A stretch of 64,000 bases of DNA from contig OY744614.1 in assembly GCA_963556255.1 (NCBI GenBank), positions 33,272,832 through 33,336,831 on the forward strand, read 5' to 3'. Position numbers and translations under genes: made by a program. Below, piece by piece: positions 42,797 to 57,700 of this stretch (its first letter is position 1; each line of letters starts with the position of its first letter). The DNA comes from Allolobophora icterica (Eukaryota; Annelida; Clitellata; Crassiclitellata; Lumbricidae). The notes beneath the pieces were generated by a model. That model was not told the origin of the DNA and did no database searches. It was given only the letters and a program-made list of their open reading frames with translations.

Positions 42797-45700
42797 ATTA
42801 TTATTATTATTGTATCAGGTTTCAACCTGGCTTTTCCAAAGCATAAAGATTTTTGATTGCGATTTACTCAAAGCGACTGATGTCTTAGACATGATGATTA
42901 CGTTACAGAAATCACTAGACTAGATTAGATAAGAAAAATAGGCTATAAGAAATGTGCTAGAACACCAGACACTACTTACGGATAATCGCTGTTGTCTGCA
43001 TAGTCCTCGGCATTCACATTCTGCTTGATCGTAATGTTGAAGATGATGCACTCGTAAAGCAGAATGAGGAACGAATCCATCTGAATATGTTGAAAGCCAA
43101 GCCTCAACTTGGGCTTCAAGTCATCTGGAACTGGTTCTCTGTACTTCTCGTCAACATTTTCAAATGCATCCTGCGAACACAAAAAGAAGTCTATGTTTAA
43201 AAGGCGTCCTGTAGTCAGATGGCTGCGGCTGTGTTTGTACTTCAGTTGCAAAGTTTCTCAAACCCTCAGACCACACCTCTGAGGGGTTTCCATAACCTCT
43301 GAGAGGTTCCTTAACCTCTGAAGGATTTCCATAACCTCTTAGGAGTTTCCATAACCTCTGAGGAATATCTATAACCTGAGGGGTTTACATAATCTCTCAG
43401 GTATTTCCATAAAGGCATGCAAATCAGTGTATCACCTTTACTTTTTTCTGTATAATATTTTCTTACAAAGACTAGAAAATAATAAAATAAATATCAAGAT
43501 ACTATTGTATCTGTATTTTGAAAAAAGGTCACAGTAATATAAGAAAGTTTTATTCTTTAATTATTACTTTAAGAGAAGACTATAAAACAGAGTAGTCGAT
43601 AAATATTCCTTAAGATAAATCCTTATTTATATGCAAGTAGTGTCACGTCTAATGGACCTGGAACCAAACCCAACCCTACAGTCTCATCAATTTTGTTTTG
43701 ACTAAGCACCTGTAAAAGCCTCGTTCTTGCGACTTAGCTTTCTCGTGCGCTTAAGAAATCTTACTGACAAATCAGTGCTCGATAGCATTAAGCAATACCT
43801 GTATGAAGTACTTACTCAACGTCCTTACCATATAACGCACAAAGAATAGGCATTCATTTACGCATTACCAGCCCATCTACATAACGATGGCACTAAAAGA
43901 TGACCTTACCTGTCCATAGGTTGCCTGCATTCTTGCTCGCAGGTACGACAGTAGTAACCACAAGGACTCCACGTGCTTCAGTTTGCATGTCTCAAGCTGG
44001 AACAGAAACTTCCATTAAAACATCAGATGGTATATTTTTGCTTTTAAAAGGCACAGCATGTAATCAGACATTTATGTATTTTCAGTTGAACAACTAAACA
44101 GTGTTCATTATAAAATAATGTGGCAATATACATTAACTTATCAATTTAATTAATATTATCAAATTATTTATACACAGCACTCTATTTTAATCAAAACAAA
44201 CCCATACAGCCTAAGCTATAGCAACCTATTTTTTTAATACTGGTGCTATATTTAGTAGCTTGCTAAATTTAATATCTGGTACCAGATCAATAATTCTACA
44301 ATGAAGCCGTCCATAATGTCAAACAAAATGTGTTAAACAACAAGCATTGCAAATCTTTACTTAAAACAGTGCAACAAATTTTATTCCTACAGAATTTTAC
44401 CACGTAACATTAAGTCAAAGTGTATCTGAGAATAATATACGTCATTCTGTGTTCCACCTAATGGAACGTCCGAGCTGCAACTTCGTTAGCTGACCAAAAA
44501 CTGGTCTGATGCATTAATTTAAAAAATGTGAAAGTTTTGCATCATTGCATCTTAAAGAAAAAAAGATCGCCTTGAACTTTGGAAAATACGGTGTAACTTG
44601 CCATTGCAGCTATCTGCGGCTGCTTCATTTTTAGTGTATCCGACATGAATCGTAGGATGTTCATCTCAGGATCGCCACCAATAGAAACGAGGAAACCAAC
44701 GGCAATGTTGAGGCTGGCCAGGAGATCAGTCACATCCGTCAGTCGGTGCTTCAGTTCCCTCTCCATTTCAGCCTGCGATGGAAGGGGTTCCTTCAACCAG
44801 AAATAACCAAATCGTTATGTCAGTGTGTTGGCCTTTTTAAGACTACACTGATCAATGCTAGGCATAGCTGGGCTGTGGTTAAAGTCATTTAACACCTCAA
44901 CGATGAGCTCTAATGGTTTCCCAGTCACTTTCAGTACACTGTTGTCGTTAAGTGTTAAAGAACAGAATAAGTTCAACAAAGGCAACACTGATCAGCATCC
45001 TTACCAGTTTAAAAACACAATAACGCTCGTAAAATAGTAGTCATCCACCTTGACTTTTCTGGCAAAGAGACTGCAATTTTGGAGAGCAGTTCACCACCAA
45101 TTGATGCCTTGTGCGCTGTGATACTATAGATACTATACAGGCACTATAGAAGTTTCTAGATTATATCGGATAACTGAATACATGCAGGCTAACAGCAGTT
45201 TACAGATGGATGACTTGCTAAACCCTTCGTCTTTCTCAGGGTTCAGCCTCATAACACCTATGCAATGTAATCACGCACTTACATAGCACCACATCAAGCA
45301 AACTAAACAGGCATTCCTGAAAGAAACTCACAAGATCTGAGCCAATTTAAAATTTAGGCAAGGTAAGGGATTCGAACAAAAGTTCTCAGAAGCTTGATTT
45401 TTCTGTTAAAATCTGTTCACGTGAAACAAAAACACACTATGCCAACCTCTAAATGTAAATGTAAATCTCCTAAATTTCTCAGCACCTCACAAAAGCCACG
45501 TCAGAGAGACCAGCTTATCACCGGTGCTACATCAAGTCCGCAATAGCCAGGCTGCCTTGTTCGTTCCGGTGCCACGTCAGAGTCCAGGGAGGTCAAGCCG
45601 AGGAGACGGCAGGGTTCTACGGTGGTAATTGGCAATGATGGTGGTTGTGTGGTGGCACAAGAATAAAATCAGGATATGATGGCTTGAAGAGTTTGGTTTT

Positions 45701-48700
45701 CAGTCGTGAGTGGAAAGCAGTGGAGGACAGTGCAAGCGGAGGAGAGGTGAAATTAACAGGTGAGATACGATGATGAGCAAACTGGCCAAGATCTTTTGGA
45801 AGACCATTCCAAAGAGCTGGTGCAGCATAGACTACGAAGAGGCTGCAGAATTAACGTAAATACAAATCTACCTGAGGTATTCTGGATCTCAGCTGAGAAA
45901 AGATGGCAGCGTTGGTGAAATCCTCTCTATACAGGATGAATTCCATTCTCTACAGAAATACATAATCATTTGCTGATTAACTGCTTTGTACCTATATTTG
46001 TGAAAATCTTAAAAGTCGGCGATTAAAACCTAAGTTAGAGTTAGAAAATAATTATAATGGCAGTGCTTTGCATTTGAAAAGCTGAGGTGATAAAGTATAG
46101 AACCTACATTACAGAAGTAAAAGTTTATAAACAGCTTCTCAATCTAACACTGAACCTCAGACAGCTTCATGAAAAGACCACTCTCACAATGAATCTTCAG
46201 TTATAATGCATGGACTTTTTGCAGTTCATGCACTAAAACGAGTAAAATAATGCTAAGAGTAAGGCCATAGTACCGTGGAGATTAAAGTAGACCATCATAC
46301 ATACAGTTTCAAGATAAATAACATTCATCTGCCCTAAAGTAAATTAACAGCTGATTTGCAGTAATTTTATATTTCAAAATTTTATAATAAATGACAGTAG
46401 ATTTACAGTAAAAGAACTTTATATTCACAGTTTGTTTTCGAAAGGTTTATAAAAACTGCCATTTCGCAAAATGCCTAATGTAACGTCCACAGCACACTTA
46501 CCTATACAAAATTTCTCATCACTCTGATGCTCTTAGAAAGGACACCATAACACATTGCAACGAGGAGAAGCTTAATCAATCAAAGATCCTATCCATATAA
46601 TACATATGATATAATATATTCATGTTTATTCACAAGCTCACTGACAAACAGAGGTGTAGCCAGGAAACAATTTCGGAGAGGGTTCCCAATTTTGAGGTTT
46701 CCATTGGACATGGTTGCAGAGTAAGGGGGGTCAGTTTTGAAAAGGGAAGTGTTTTTGTATTTTGCAATTGATGTAGGGGTTTGAATCCGTAAATACACCC
46801 ATGGTGACAAACTGCAGTAAGTTACACTGAAACATGACAGTACAATTATCAAGACCTTACAGAACACACGTCTTGGCAGCCTGTTAGGCACCCACACATT
46901 TTACTGTTGCCCCCTAGGGAGTGGAAGGCTGAGTCAACCTGTCCAATTTTGTGCTCACAGTCACAAAACAAACCGCACAGACATTTGAATACAATGAGGA
47001 CTTACTCCGATTCCCAGTCGTGGCCGGCCGCGGATGAATCTTTCTGTGATCTGCTTTTCCATGCTGCCAAAGTCGTATTCAATCGTAGTTCCCTTCCCAA
47101 CCTCTAGCGAATAATTACAGTTGGCCAGAATGATTGGCTGAAGGTCATGAACTTGATGGTATGCAATGAAGTGAGCATAGCTCGCGTCATATATGTCGAC
47201 ACGTGTCTTCAGGCTGCAACAGCAACAAGTTCTTCAGCACGAAACAAAATGTTCTACCACTTACGCGGGACGCGGTGGTGTAGTGGTATGTTTAGTGCCT
47301 TGTAACCGGAGGGTCACAGGTTCGAATTTACCTCAAGCCGCTGCCTAGCGACCCATGCACCATCGATGTTCTGTCATATAGTCGTGTGCACTTCTGAACT
47401 TTGTAAGAAGGGCAATATCAAAATACAGTTGTATTGTATTGTATTAAAATGTAGTGGTTGCACATTTAATATCTACACCTGACCACTGACTTGATGATTG
47501 GGTTTTAGAGCACACGAGAATAAAAAGAATCATTTTGTGCCTTATACTTACTGAATTACTTATTATTAGAGCCTTAATACTTGTACGTTCAATATACAGC
47601 AAGCAAGTTGCTGTGATACTAAAACATTCTAACTAACTGGTAATAATCACAGAAGACACTGGCTGCGACTGTGCACTAGGCATTAACAGTAAATAATTTT
47701 TACGTTTCCTTTCTTTCTTTGCTGTAGTTTTCGAGGAAGTTGTTCTGCAGTTCTTGCAGATAGTAGATGAGTGCAACTGAACACAATCCCCAACCACGAA
47801 GGGACGGCAATAGCATCGCCAGTCGACTGTTTTCATTCACTGGCTCCTGAGTATAGTCCATTGGAATCGTATAGCCACTGAATGCTACAAGAAGAACACA
47901 GATACCTTCACAAATTAGCTGAACATACAACAAAACTAGGCATGATAGTGTGTTACACGTTGTCCTGTCTCCTCTGTGTACACGACGCAGAGTAAAAATC
48001 TAATGATGATTTGATTTCAGATTATCATCTCTATATCCACTGGCAACGGTCTTGTTTGACAGGTGGGGGGACATGGGACACTTTTGAACTAATCTGGTCA
48101 AAAAAGAGGTGAAAAAATTTGGTGTTTCTTCAAAATTTGGGGGAACAACTGTATACTGTGTCCCCCAACTGTTATAGGTGGGGTCTTGTCCCCCTCGACC
48201 CTCCCAGGATCACCACCCATGTCTGTATCTGGATGGCACAACAGTTTAATAACAGACAATCAGTCTACGACACTCCAGCAAATGTATATGAGGAATTTGT
48301 TCTTATGTACAATGACTGTCTCATCGCAAACTCAAATCCATACTCTCCACATTACATGGTGAGCCTCAACCTATCAGCAACTATTAATTGACAAAAACAG
48401 ATTCTGAAGAGTTACTCCAAACTAATTCATTCCAGAACCCTGCCTGATTATGTAATTATTAGAGGTAACAGTGAAAAAACTCCTTCAAACAAATATGGCA
48501 TAAGGTATATTCTTGTATGTAGTCTTTTCTAATACCATACATCACCGTAACTGAAAACTTGTCTAAACATATGTCTTCCTCAATGTGTAATCTGCACAGC
48601 TTTCAGCCAGGTTTATAAGTAATGTAGCATTTACTGCAATGAAATGCAAAACAATTTATATAGCCAGTGAAACAGGATAAATCCTATTGGCAGAGAATAA

Positions 48701-51700
48701 GCTGGAGTGGTCTTCAATGACAACTGAAAAAGGTGCAATGCTGTGCAGTGGAAGTGCTAAGGACGAGTCAGCAGCAATTTAGCCACAGTGGTCAATCACG
48801 CAGCAAACAGAACAACACAATAATTTCACCTGAGTCAAACTGAAGACTTTCTGCAGTGATACATGATATCATGATACATTGAACATCAATTGGTAACCAC
48901 AAATCCATTCAACAGAGCATAGGCAAAAATTGTGGAGGGTATGAGGGGCACCCGTACTCCACTTTTTGGACTGGGGGTACAGCACCCCCGACTTTTTGAA
49001 CAATGCCAATCAATATTTTATTATTGTGCCTTCCCAGAGGTCGCAGTCTCCGCCTTGCTTTGTATATGTAAGAAATTGGTAGCCCACACTTTTTAGACCA
49101 AATTTATGCAACAGTGCCAGTCAAGATCCACAGTATGGACTTGGGTTGCGACACAGCACATGCCAATACATACAATTATACATTCACGTACATTTCACAA
49201 CGCAGATGCCAACGATTTTCAGACTTAATCAGAAATGACGTTGATATATTTACCATAGTTAGCCAAACTGGGTCGAACACAGTCCCAGGCCAACGCAAAG
49301 TCATTGAGAATGAGGTTGCGCAATTCCTGACGTTGATTATCTACAATAAACAGAAACAACAGTACACGCACGTCCATCTCAGGCGTAAAAAGACCGCAGA
49401 AGACTAAAATCAACATAGAAAAATCCTTCGTGATTAACTAGTGATTAGATTTACACGAGGAGGTGTCCATTATTTTGCACTGACGATGGCTAAGCATCAA
49501 CATGGAAAGAATGTCCTGCTAAACAGGCTGCCCAATCTCTGATATACATTTATCATTATTGCTGTACAGTTACTTAATTACGCACAATACTAGAAGTGCA
49601 TAAGTGGATCCACACTGTACTTTGGGCAAGCCACGTTTGAACAAAACTATACTGATACCAGCTTTAGGTCTCATCATGGATTTTGGTTTAATTCCTAGAA
49701 ACTGTAATAATACCCGTAACTAATCGTTACGTGGCACACGAAGCTGAGCAAGTTTCACAAACCGTAACTAATCTAAGTAAGTAAGTATGTTCTTATATTT
49801 AATCTTTACGTGGCACATGAACCTCAGCAATTGGTAGACAAGTTTCACAAACCATCTTGGAGATCTTCAAGAAACGTTCCAATTGTCAGGGCAGTTGCAT
49901 CTGAACTGTCCAGACATCGATTGAGTCTCTGCAGCAGCAACCGATGCAGACGAATGATGTTTGGCAGCAGGCGGATCGCTCTCAACTGATGCTCCTAAGC
50001 ATCACAGAAGACACATCTCATGACAAATTATCCTAATACATACGAAAGTCAAATAACTACAGCAAATTTACATGTAAATTCTCATCATGACTTCTTTGGA
50101 GCCAACACTTAGGTAAAAACATTTTTAAAAAAAATTTATTCCGGATATTTCTATAGCACCTCTCGAAGTCAACTACTACTCAGAGGCGCTCCCGACTACA
50201 GCATTGGTATACTGTGTCGGAGTTTTCACGCCGAAGCGCCACGAGCAATTGCGAGTGAAGGACTTGCCCAAGGTCCGTAAGCAGCGGCTAGAGTGGGATC
50301 GAACCTGCAACCCTCCGGTCACAAGGTGCCGAACTTACCACTGAGCCACCACGCCCCACATGACTGAGGTAACCATGTCACTTAGATAACCACGTGACTT
50401 AGGTAACCACAAGGCAGCACATAAAGCATTAACCAAAGAAACCCAGTCAAATTTCTAGTCAGTAAACTGAAGAAAACTCAATTTCTGGTGGACAGAGAAA
50501 CACATGTTGTAAATGTTTGTAGCGTTATGATAGCAGAAATTCATATGTTACAATGATAAAAGTCAGTAATCTGGTTAAGTAGTACATTTTAGTTTACAAA
50601 TCCAATAAGTTTAGTAAAAACTGTAATCAATGACCAATTTTGGGATGGGGAATGGTAACAATCATGGCCAGGGAGGATTGTAACGCAGTTCGATACCCAT
50701 AACCCCCTCTCAAGCGGGTGCCTTGCAGGCTGCCAAAACATGTGTTCAATTAAGATCTTGATTGTACTGTCATGTTTAAATGTAATCTTGCTGTGTACTT
50801 GTCAGTTTAAATTAATAAAGAAGATTATTATTATTATTTATTATTATTACATCTTTAAGGAACAGTTGCAGAATGGGATATGTCTGCTGCTTCTTCTTCT
50901 TATCATTCTCTTTCTTCTGAGCCATGTTTTCATCGAGAGCAAGAGTAAGATGCTCGAGCGAGATGTGCGATCTGTAGCGCCAAAGAGAAGGTTCCTCGTG
51001 GATTTTCTGAATGTTGGTTGGGGCTGTTGGAATATCTACTTCAAAGACAGTTCTCAGCAAGGGGTTATTCCCTGTAAAATAACAAATTTAAAATAAAACC
51101 GATTAAACACATGAGCATCAGTACCTGTATTTGTAATAATAATTAAATGGCAGATCAACTACTCATCTTTTGTCATTTAGCTACTATACTTACATGCAAA
51201 GTAAGGCAGTCCACATGCATGAAATAAACTAATTAATCATTCTTTAGTTATGTAAACTGTAATTGACAATAAGAAAACAGAAACTACCGCCATCTTAAAA
51301 CATTCAAGACAGTGGTTTAGTTTGTTGGGTCAGAAATTATGGGAGAAAAATTCAGCAGCGTGGTGCTGTAAAAATTCCTGACTATAACATAATTAGCTTA
51401 TTTTAGAATTTCTCTGTCAGCCCACTAACGTCCTGCTACGATAAGACAGAAAACAATGAAATGTTAAACCAACCCAGTCTCTCGTCATTGACCATTCTAT
51501 TGTTGGCTTCCTGCACACGAGCGTTTAGTCCCTGCAAGAATAGAGTTTTGCAGATTTGCTATCAAAAGAACTGGCTATACAAGCAAAGTACTGCATGTAA
51601 CGATAGCAACATACAAAGTATTGTATTGTATTGTATTGTATATTGTATTGTATTTTGACATTTATAAAGCACTTCTAGCAGGAGAGTCATTCAGAAGCGC

Positions 51701-54700
51701 TCCCAGTGCGAGAGACCTAGAGAGGAAAAGCAAGTTTTAAGAAAGGTAAAAGAGGAAGATTTGTTACCAAAGTATTATAAGAAGGTTTTTGTAAGTGCCG
51801 CAAAAACACAAGTCGGTTGACATAAGTATAAAATAAGACAAATCTAAGTTTAATCACCTCCAGTTCTCCTCACCTGATCAACTTTAGCAAATTTAATGTT
51901 ATCTTAATTTCTACCATTTGCCCAATGTAACAATTAACTACAGCAATAGCTTGTAGATAAGACTGAAACCGCAAACTCAGCCAAAATAGAATGAAGTAGC
52001 ATGATGACTGTGCCATTATATGCGAAATTGCTATTGCAGGAATCACTCACATTAAGCATAGGTGTGATGTATGTGTTCACGTATATATCTTCCCACTGGA
52101 CTCGTGACGGTTTGGTTTGAAGCTGCATGCTCTTAGCAAGACCAGCAACTACAAAACAGACCATCCACAAACACCTCAAATGCAAGCTCCATTTACCCAT
52201 AGTTCATGATGCATTGTACCAATTAACTCATTCAAACATCAAATATCATAACAATAAACTCAATATTCTGCATGTTGAGCATTTTTGAGCATTGTTGAGC
52301 AATGTTTGTAGCTCTCAAATCAAGTCATAAAAAGAACTACACCAATTAACCCTTTAACGATGAGAGGAATTAGTTTTTCCATACGTTTTAGTACACGCTC
52401 ATCGTTAAAGGACTAAACATTTCTAAACAGTTCCAGACAAGCAACATATTCTCTTTGTCTCAGAAAAGCTAATTAGGCTTAGAAAGCAATACTGAACCAG
52501 AACAAAAGTCATCCGTCCTTGCACAGAATTCAGTCCCAAGCCTCTAGATCAGTGCTTCTTAAACTTTCGGATGCTGCAGACTGGTGATTGCTTTACCTGC
52601 CATTTCGTGGACCGGTACTTTTCAACATCAGCTTACATATTTGACACGCTATATTAAAAATTAGATTTCATATAACACTGTCACTGTTTATAACAACTAT
52701 ATTGTGTTACTGTTGCCTGTTTAAACCGTTTATTATACATTTTTGCAAATAAGTTGAAATTTATGAATTTTTAAGGACTGTTTCACGGTGATCAGAGTTC
52801 CGCGGACCGGCGCCAGTCCGCAGACCACCACTTTAAGAACCGCTTCTCTAGATTAGCATTCCAGCTTGCTAAGAACTGCATTAATCCGGATTGAACAGAA
52901 AATATGAATAAAAGTGGTTAGAAATTAATTTATCATCTAAAGAAGATAAAGGCTGACCAAATTGTTCGTTATGAAGCATGGCGTCGATAAGGATGTGCAT
53001 GAAGATGATGACATCGTCTTCACTGTGTCCAGTTGCACTGTGAATTGTTTCTAAATCAACCTGAGCGTGATCCAGAAAAAACTTGGAAACTTCGTGAGGT
53101 TGAACGGGTGGAAATATCGCTGGGCTGACTGCCTGTTAACACACAGAGAAAATGTGGTGACAACTGCTTTTTACAAGCTGCTCAAGTCTAATCTCTATTG
53201 CCGTGGCTGGGCTGGGAGCGCTTCTGAGTAGGTTTCTTGAAGATGCGCTATATTAAATTTCTGATTGAATGAATGAATGAGTGAATGAATGAACTGGTTA
53301 GTTTGGTCTTCACAGCTTAAGCTCACACAACTCATGACAACAAGTGACAATTTGTTGAAATAAAATTTTCTGAAAGTTAAGAACGACAACAGTAATCATA
53401 AACTCCAAATTTCTAAAGCACTACTCTAAGTGCAGGACACTGGCTTATTGATAAATCTCTGGGTTGTGTCAGACTGGTTATCCAGAGGTGTCCGGGGAAG
53501 AACAGCAGCAAACAGTACCAGTCATAATATTATAGGTGAAGCTCTTGGAAGTTAAATTAAACATTAATCAAGCTCCTTCAGCAACGACAATGCTTAAAGA
53601 CAGCCACTTAGCTATCAGAGCTCGCAAATAAGCTCAGTGCTCGTGAATAAGCAGGTGCCCTGCGCTTAGCTTTAGAGTAGGGCTTTAGAAATGTGGAGTT
53701 TATGATTATGATTACCAAACTCCCATGCAAAAGCAAGATAATTAAGGTATGATACTCCAGGTAAAGTGAGGAAAGGAAATAAAGTAAATGAAAATTACTG
53801 ACAATCATAAAGTTACTGCATTTAACGAAACACAGTACATAATATTGTGTATATAAACAGTCGTGATTGGAATTATTTACCTGGGGATTTTCAAGCGAAC
53901 TCAGATACATAGACATGTGAAGTAACATCCGTAGAATTGCGGTTGATGCGGGGGACATGTTGCGTTCTGGAATTGGAGCACGCCTCTGCGGCTGACCAAG
54001 CACATGACCCGTTCGAGTCGTATCAGCACTGTAGTCACAACACAATTATAGCGTCACATCACGATTGAATAATAATAATATAAAAATAATAATAATAAGA
54101 TGACTTGTATAGTGCTGTAGCACAGTCAACACAGAAGGAAAGGATGCTGTACATGAGTTCAAAAGTCAATGGCAGTCATGTGATTGTTTAACAAGATAGG
54201 TTTTGAGCTGTGATCTAAATGTCTCCAGAAATGGCGCACCCCTTCGGGAAGACCGTTCCATGCGGCGGGTCCAGTGCCAGAGAAGGAATAGTCGCCAAAC
54301 TTCGTAGAAGACCGTGGGACTTGTAACATATTTTTCTATAAGGATTGCAGCCGACATCTTCTCCAGTTGTCCACTACCCGAATGCAGAAGTCTGATATGT
54401 AGCCTGGTAGAAGTCTGAGATGTAGTCTGGTAGAAGTGTGATATGTAGTCTGGTAGAAGTCTGATATGTAGTCTGGTAGAAGTCTGATATGTAGTCTGGT
54501 AGAAGTTTGATATGCAGTCTGGCATAAGACCATTCATTGACTTGCAAGTTGTCAAGCACAGTTTGTAGGTTATCAGCTGAGAAACACGTTAATTAATGTT
54601 AAGAAGAACCGAAGAAAATAAGAATATTAAGAATACTGGGTGCAAGATCTTATGATACCATATAAATATAAAGGAATGTACTAATTTAAATGAAATATTA

Positions 54701-57700
54701 AGGCATGGCTGACAAATTCTGATACCTGTATAAAGTGTATAATGTACTGAATCCACACAATTTAAACAGCACTGTTTAAGTCTGGCAAAGATATGTCTCA
54801 CAGTTAGATTCAATTTCCTGACCTAGCCACAAGCTATGAGTCACCAGTCATTTGATAAGGTAAAGCCGACACAGATATAAGACCAGTTCACTCCTAACTA
54901 CTATGGTCAAAACTCGAGCCTTTTCCTGCACTGGTCCTGCTCTTTGGAATCAACCTCTCCATTGACATGTGCCTCGTTATTACCTGGTGGCCCAGGTGAT
55001 TCATTCCGCTGTTTCAAAACCGCTTTCTATTCACTGGATATTTGCCATGGGAGCGCCTCTGACTAGTGAGGGGCGCTTTATAAATGCTAGCCACTAGACC
55101 AGTGGTTTTCAACCTTTTTGTAGTGACGGAACCCTACACAAGCACTCATTTGCTCGCGGAACCCCGGGGCGTCTTAGCCGTCCATTTTTCCCAGAAATTC
55201 AAGTAATTGTAACTTGTAATGTTGGGATAATGTTTAAATTTTAGAATGTTAAACTTGTAATATAAGTTTTTTGCATCTCTGGTGCAGGCTATTATAAATA
55301 AACACTTTAGTCTAGCACTCTAGAGTAGTGCACAGAAACAATGTCGGTAAACAACATGTAGTTTTACTGTATTTTGCCGGCAACTAATTCTGACAGATGG
55401 ATAGAAGAGTGATAGAAACGATGGGCTGTAAGTAATTAACTTCCAAAATTTGTTTAATTTGAACTATTCTTAACAGAATAGGCCTACTAGTCACTACCGC
55501 TTTTACCCTTGAGTTTTTTTTACTTCTTCACTTTGACATTTATGGCACGACGTAGGTGGCCACTCAGGGTACCCCTGTTACGGGAGTGGTGGTAGGGGAC
55601 AAGTATCTCTGATCATTACTCTCTCCAGACCTACCTCCCGCACTGATGGGTAGTGGGACACTCGTCCACGGAATGCCTTGATACAGCTTCCATCGCTAGT
55701 TCCAGGTAGGCAATAGTGAGCCCACTTCTTCCTCCCCTGGGGGTCGGGGATTCCAGATTTCGTCCTGCACGCAACAGAACGGCAACAACGGGCCAACAAC
55801 AATTCGCTTACAGGCGCCCGCATAGCAGTTTCCGGTCCACTCTAAGGTACCTGCCTCTCTCCCCTTGGTCCTCTCTCGTGGTCCCAATAACTGTAATGGT
55901 ATGTGCCAGTCCTCCGCCCCGGCTACATATTTACGAGGTTCTACACAACGGTCAGTAAACACGGTGCAATCACAACTGCACCAAGTGGTTGGCACTCGGC
56001 TCGACCCAAGGTCATCTTAGCAATTCAGGGCTATTGTTGGCACATTCTCCATCTATCCCAAACGGGAACAGGTCGGGGGTGATTAAACCATTTCCACGCC
56101 AAGAGGGTTGGCTATATCAGAATGCTTAGTTAGCCTACCCCGCCGTTCACCCGCGTAAAAATGCAATGCAAATATAAAATGCAACGATACATTCCCGTAA
56201 TAATGTTAATTAAGTTAACATAGTATAGTGTCTAGCGTGAACGCCTGAAAGCTGTGAAGAATTCTGTTATTTGATCATCCTTTTGTGAAATCAGTTGGTG
56301 GTTTTTAAATTTAAGACTGCTGCCGCGGAACCCCTGGCCGACGCCCGCGGAACCCCTGGGTTCCGCGGAACCCCGGTTGAAAACCACTGCACTAGACACT
56401 GAACACTGTAATGTGACCTTGAAGAGCCTTGTCAAGTACAGCATTGTAATAAGGTCATTTTATAAAACTGAATTAAATTTAGGATCCCATGTTAAATCTT
56501 GTTCCTCAAGCACCACCTTACCTACAGTGAGCCATCTAAACTCTGCACTGTATAAGCCTATTACATTTCTATCAAGAATGCATCAACGAACCTATAAGCA
56601 CACAGACAATATCTAATAGGTACTAAATTAAAGCAAAGGCCCATTCTACTACCACTACAAAATTCTAACAAGATCAAGATCAGAAGAAACAGGAATATTA
56701 GGCTTAAGTGATCCATGATCCAATGTATGTCCCAGTGATCCAAAATAAATTTTTTTGCACATAATGTGTGAGAAAAAGCCGCTTGGGTTCGCTTCCCACT
56801 CCGTGAATTCCTGCTTCAATTCTTTATTTCACTCACAACTGACAGAACACTAATAAAAAAAATTTCCATTTTACTTAATTACTGTTTTATTAAAAAAACA
56901 ACAATGCAATCAAATCGACTTTTTCACAGTCGCTGTTGTAAGTCAACTATTCACAACTTTAAACTCAGAGTTTGTTCTTGTTTTTAGTCCTGTCCACCAG
57001 CAACCTTTATTGCAGGTCAGTGATTCTCGCATGTGCAAAGTATATATATTAAATGCTATGTACAGTATGTCTGCATTATATCTAAGAACCTCTAAAAATA
57101 TTCAATCCTAAATAAAATACTGAAACTGGTTGTATTTAACACTTTAACGATGAGCTGCATTGTTTCCTAGTCACTTTTAGTACACTATCACCGTTAAAGT
57201 GTTAATAAGCTGGATTGGAAATCAGCAGGAATCAAACCTCAAATATGAAAGCAAAATATGAAAGCAAAATATGAACGCAAAATATGAAAGCAAAATATGA
57301 ACGCAAAATATGAAAGCAAAATACGAAAGTAAAATATGAATGCAAAATATGAAAGCAAAATATGAAAGCAAAATATGAAAGCAAAATATGAAAGCAAAAT
57401 ATGAACGCAAAATATGAAAGCAAAATATGAAAGTAAAATATGAACGCAAAATATGAAAGCAAAATATGAAAGCAAAAGTCGGTGTTGGTAGTTGAATCTC
57501 TGTGTCATCTTTCCACATATAAGCAGTTGCAAAAAAGCCTCTACTCTGCTAACGATTTCACAGCGATGTTTTAGTTCATGCACAGGTAAAACACCTACAG
57601 AGCAATTAGCTGACCTCAGCGGGCAATCTCCTGTACAGAATTCCTAGCCTAACCAGCCTAATATTATACAAGGCCCCAGTTGCAATATCTGAGCGTCCAA

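Noticed and set aside
47269..47340. tRNA gene
   Set aside because: A and B boxes are present but the arms do not pair and retroelement body and tail follow; it is a SINE. The same reasoning applies at 37975, 50290, 59400 and 60215.
26605..57477. CRISPR-like arrays among the regular tandem repeats
   Set aside because: No unique spacers between constant repeats, and the genome is clearly eukaryotic.
57222..57583. Phe/Ser/Tyr/Leu-rich membrane-protein-like frames
   Set aside because: They translate a 13-bp satellite in three frames.
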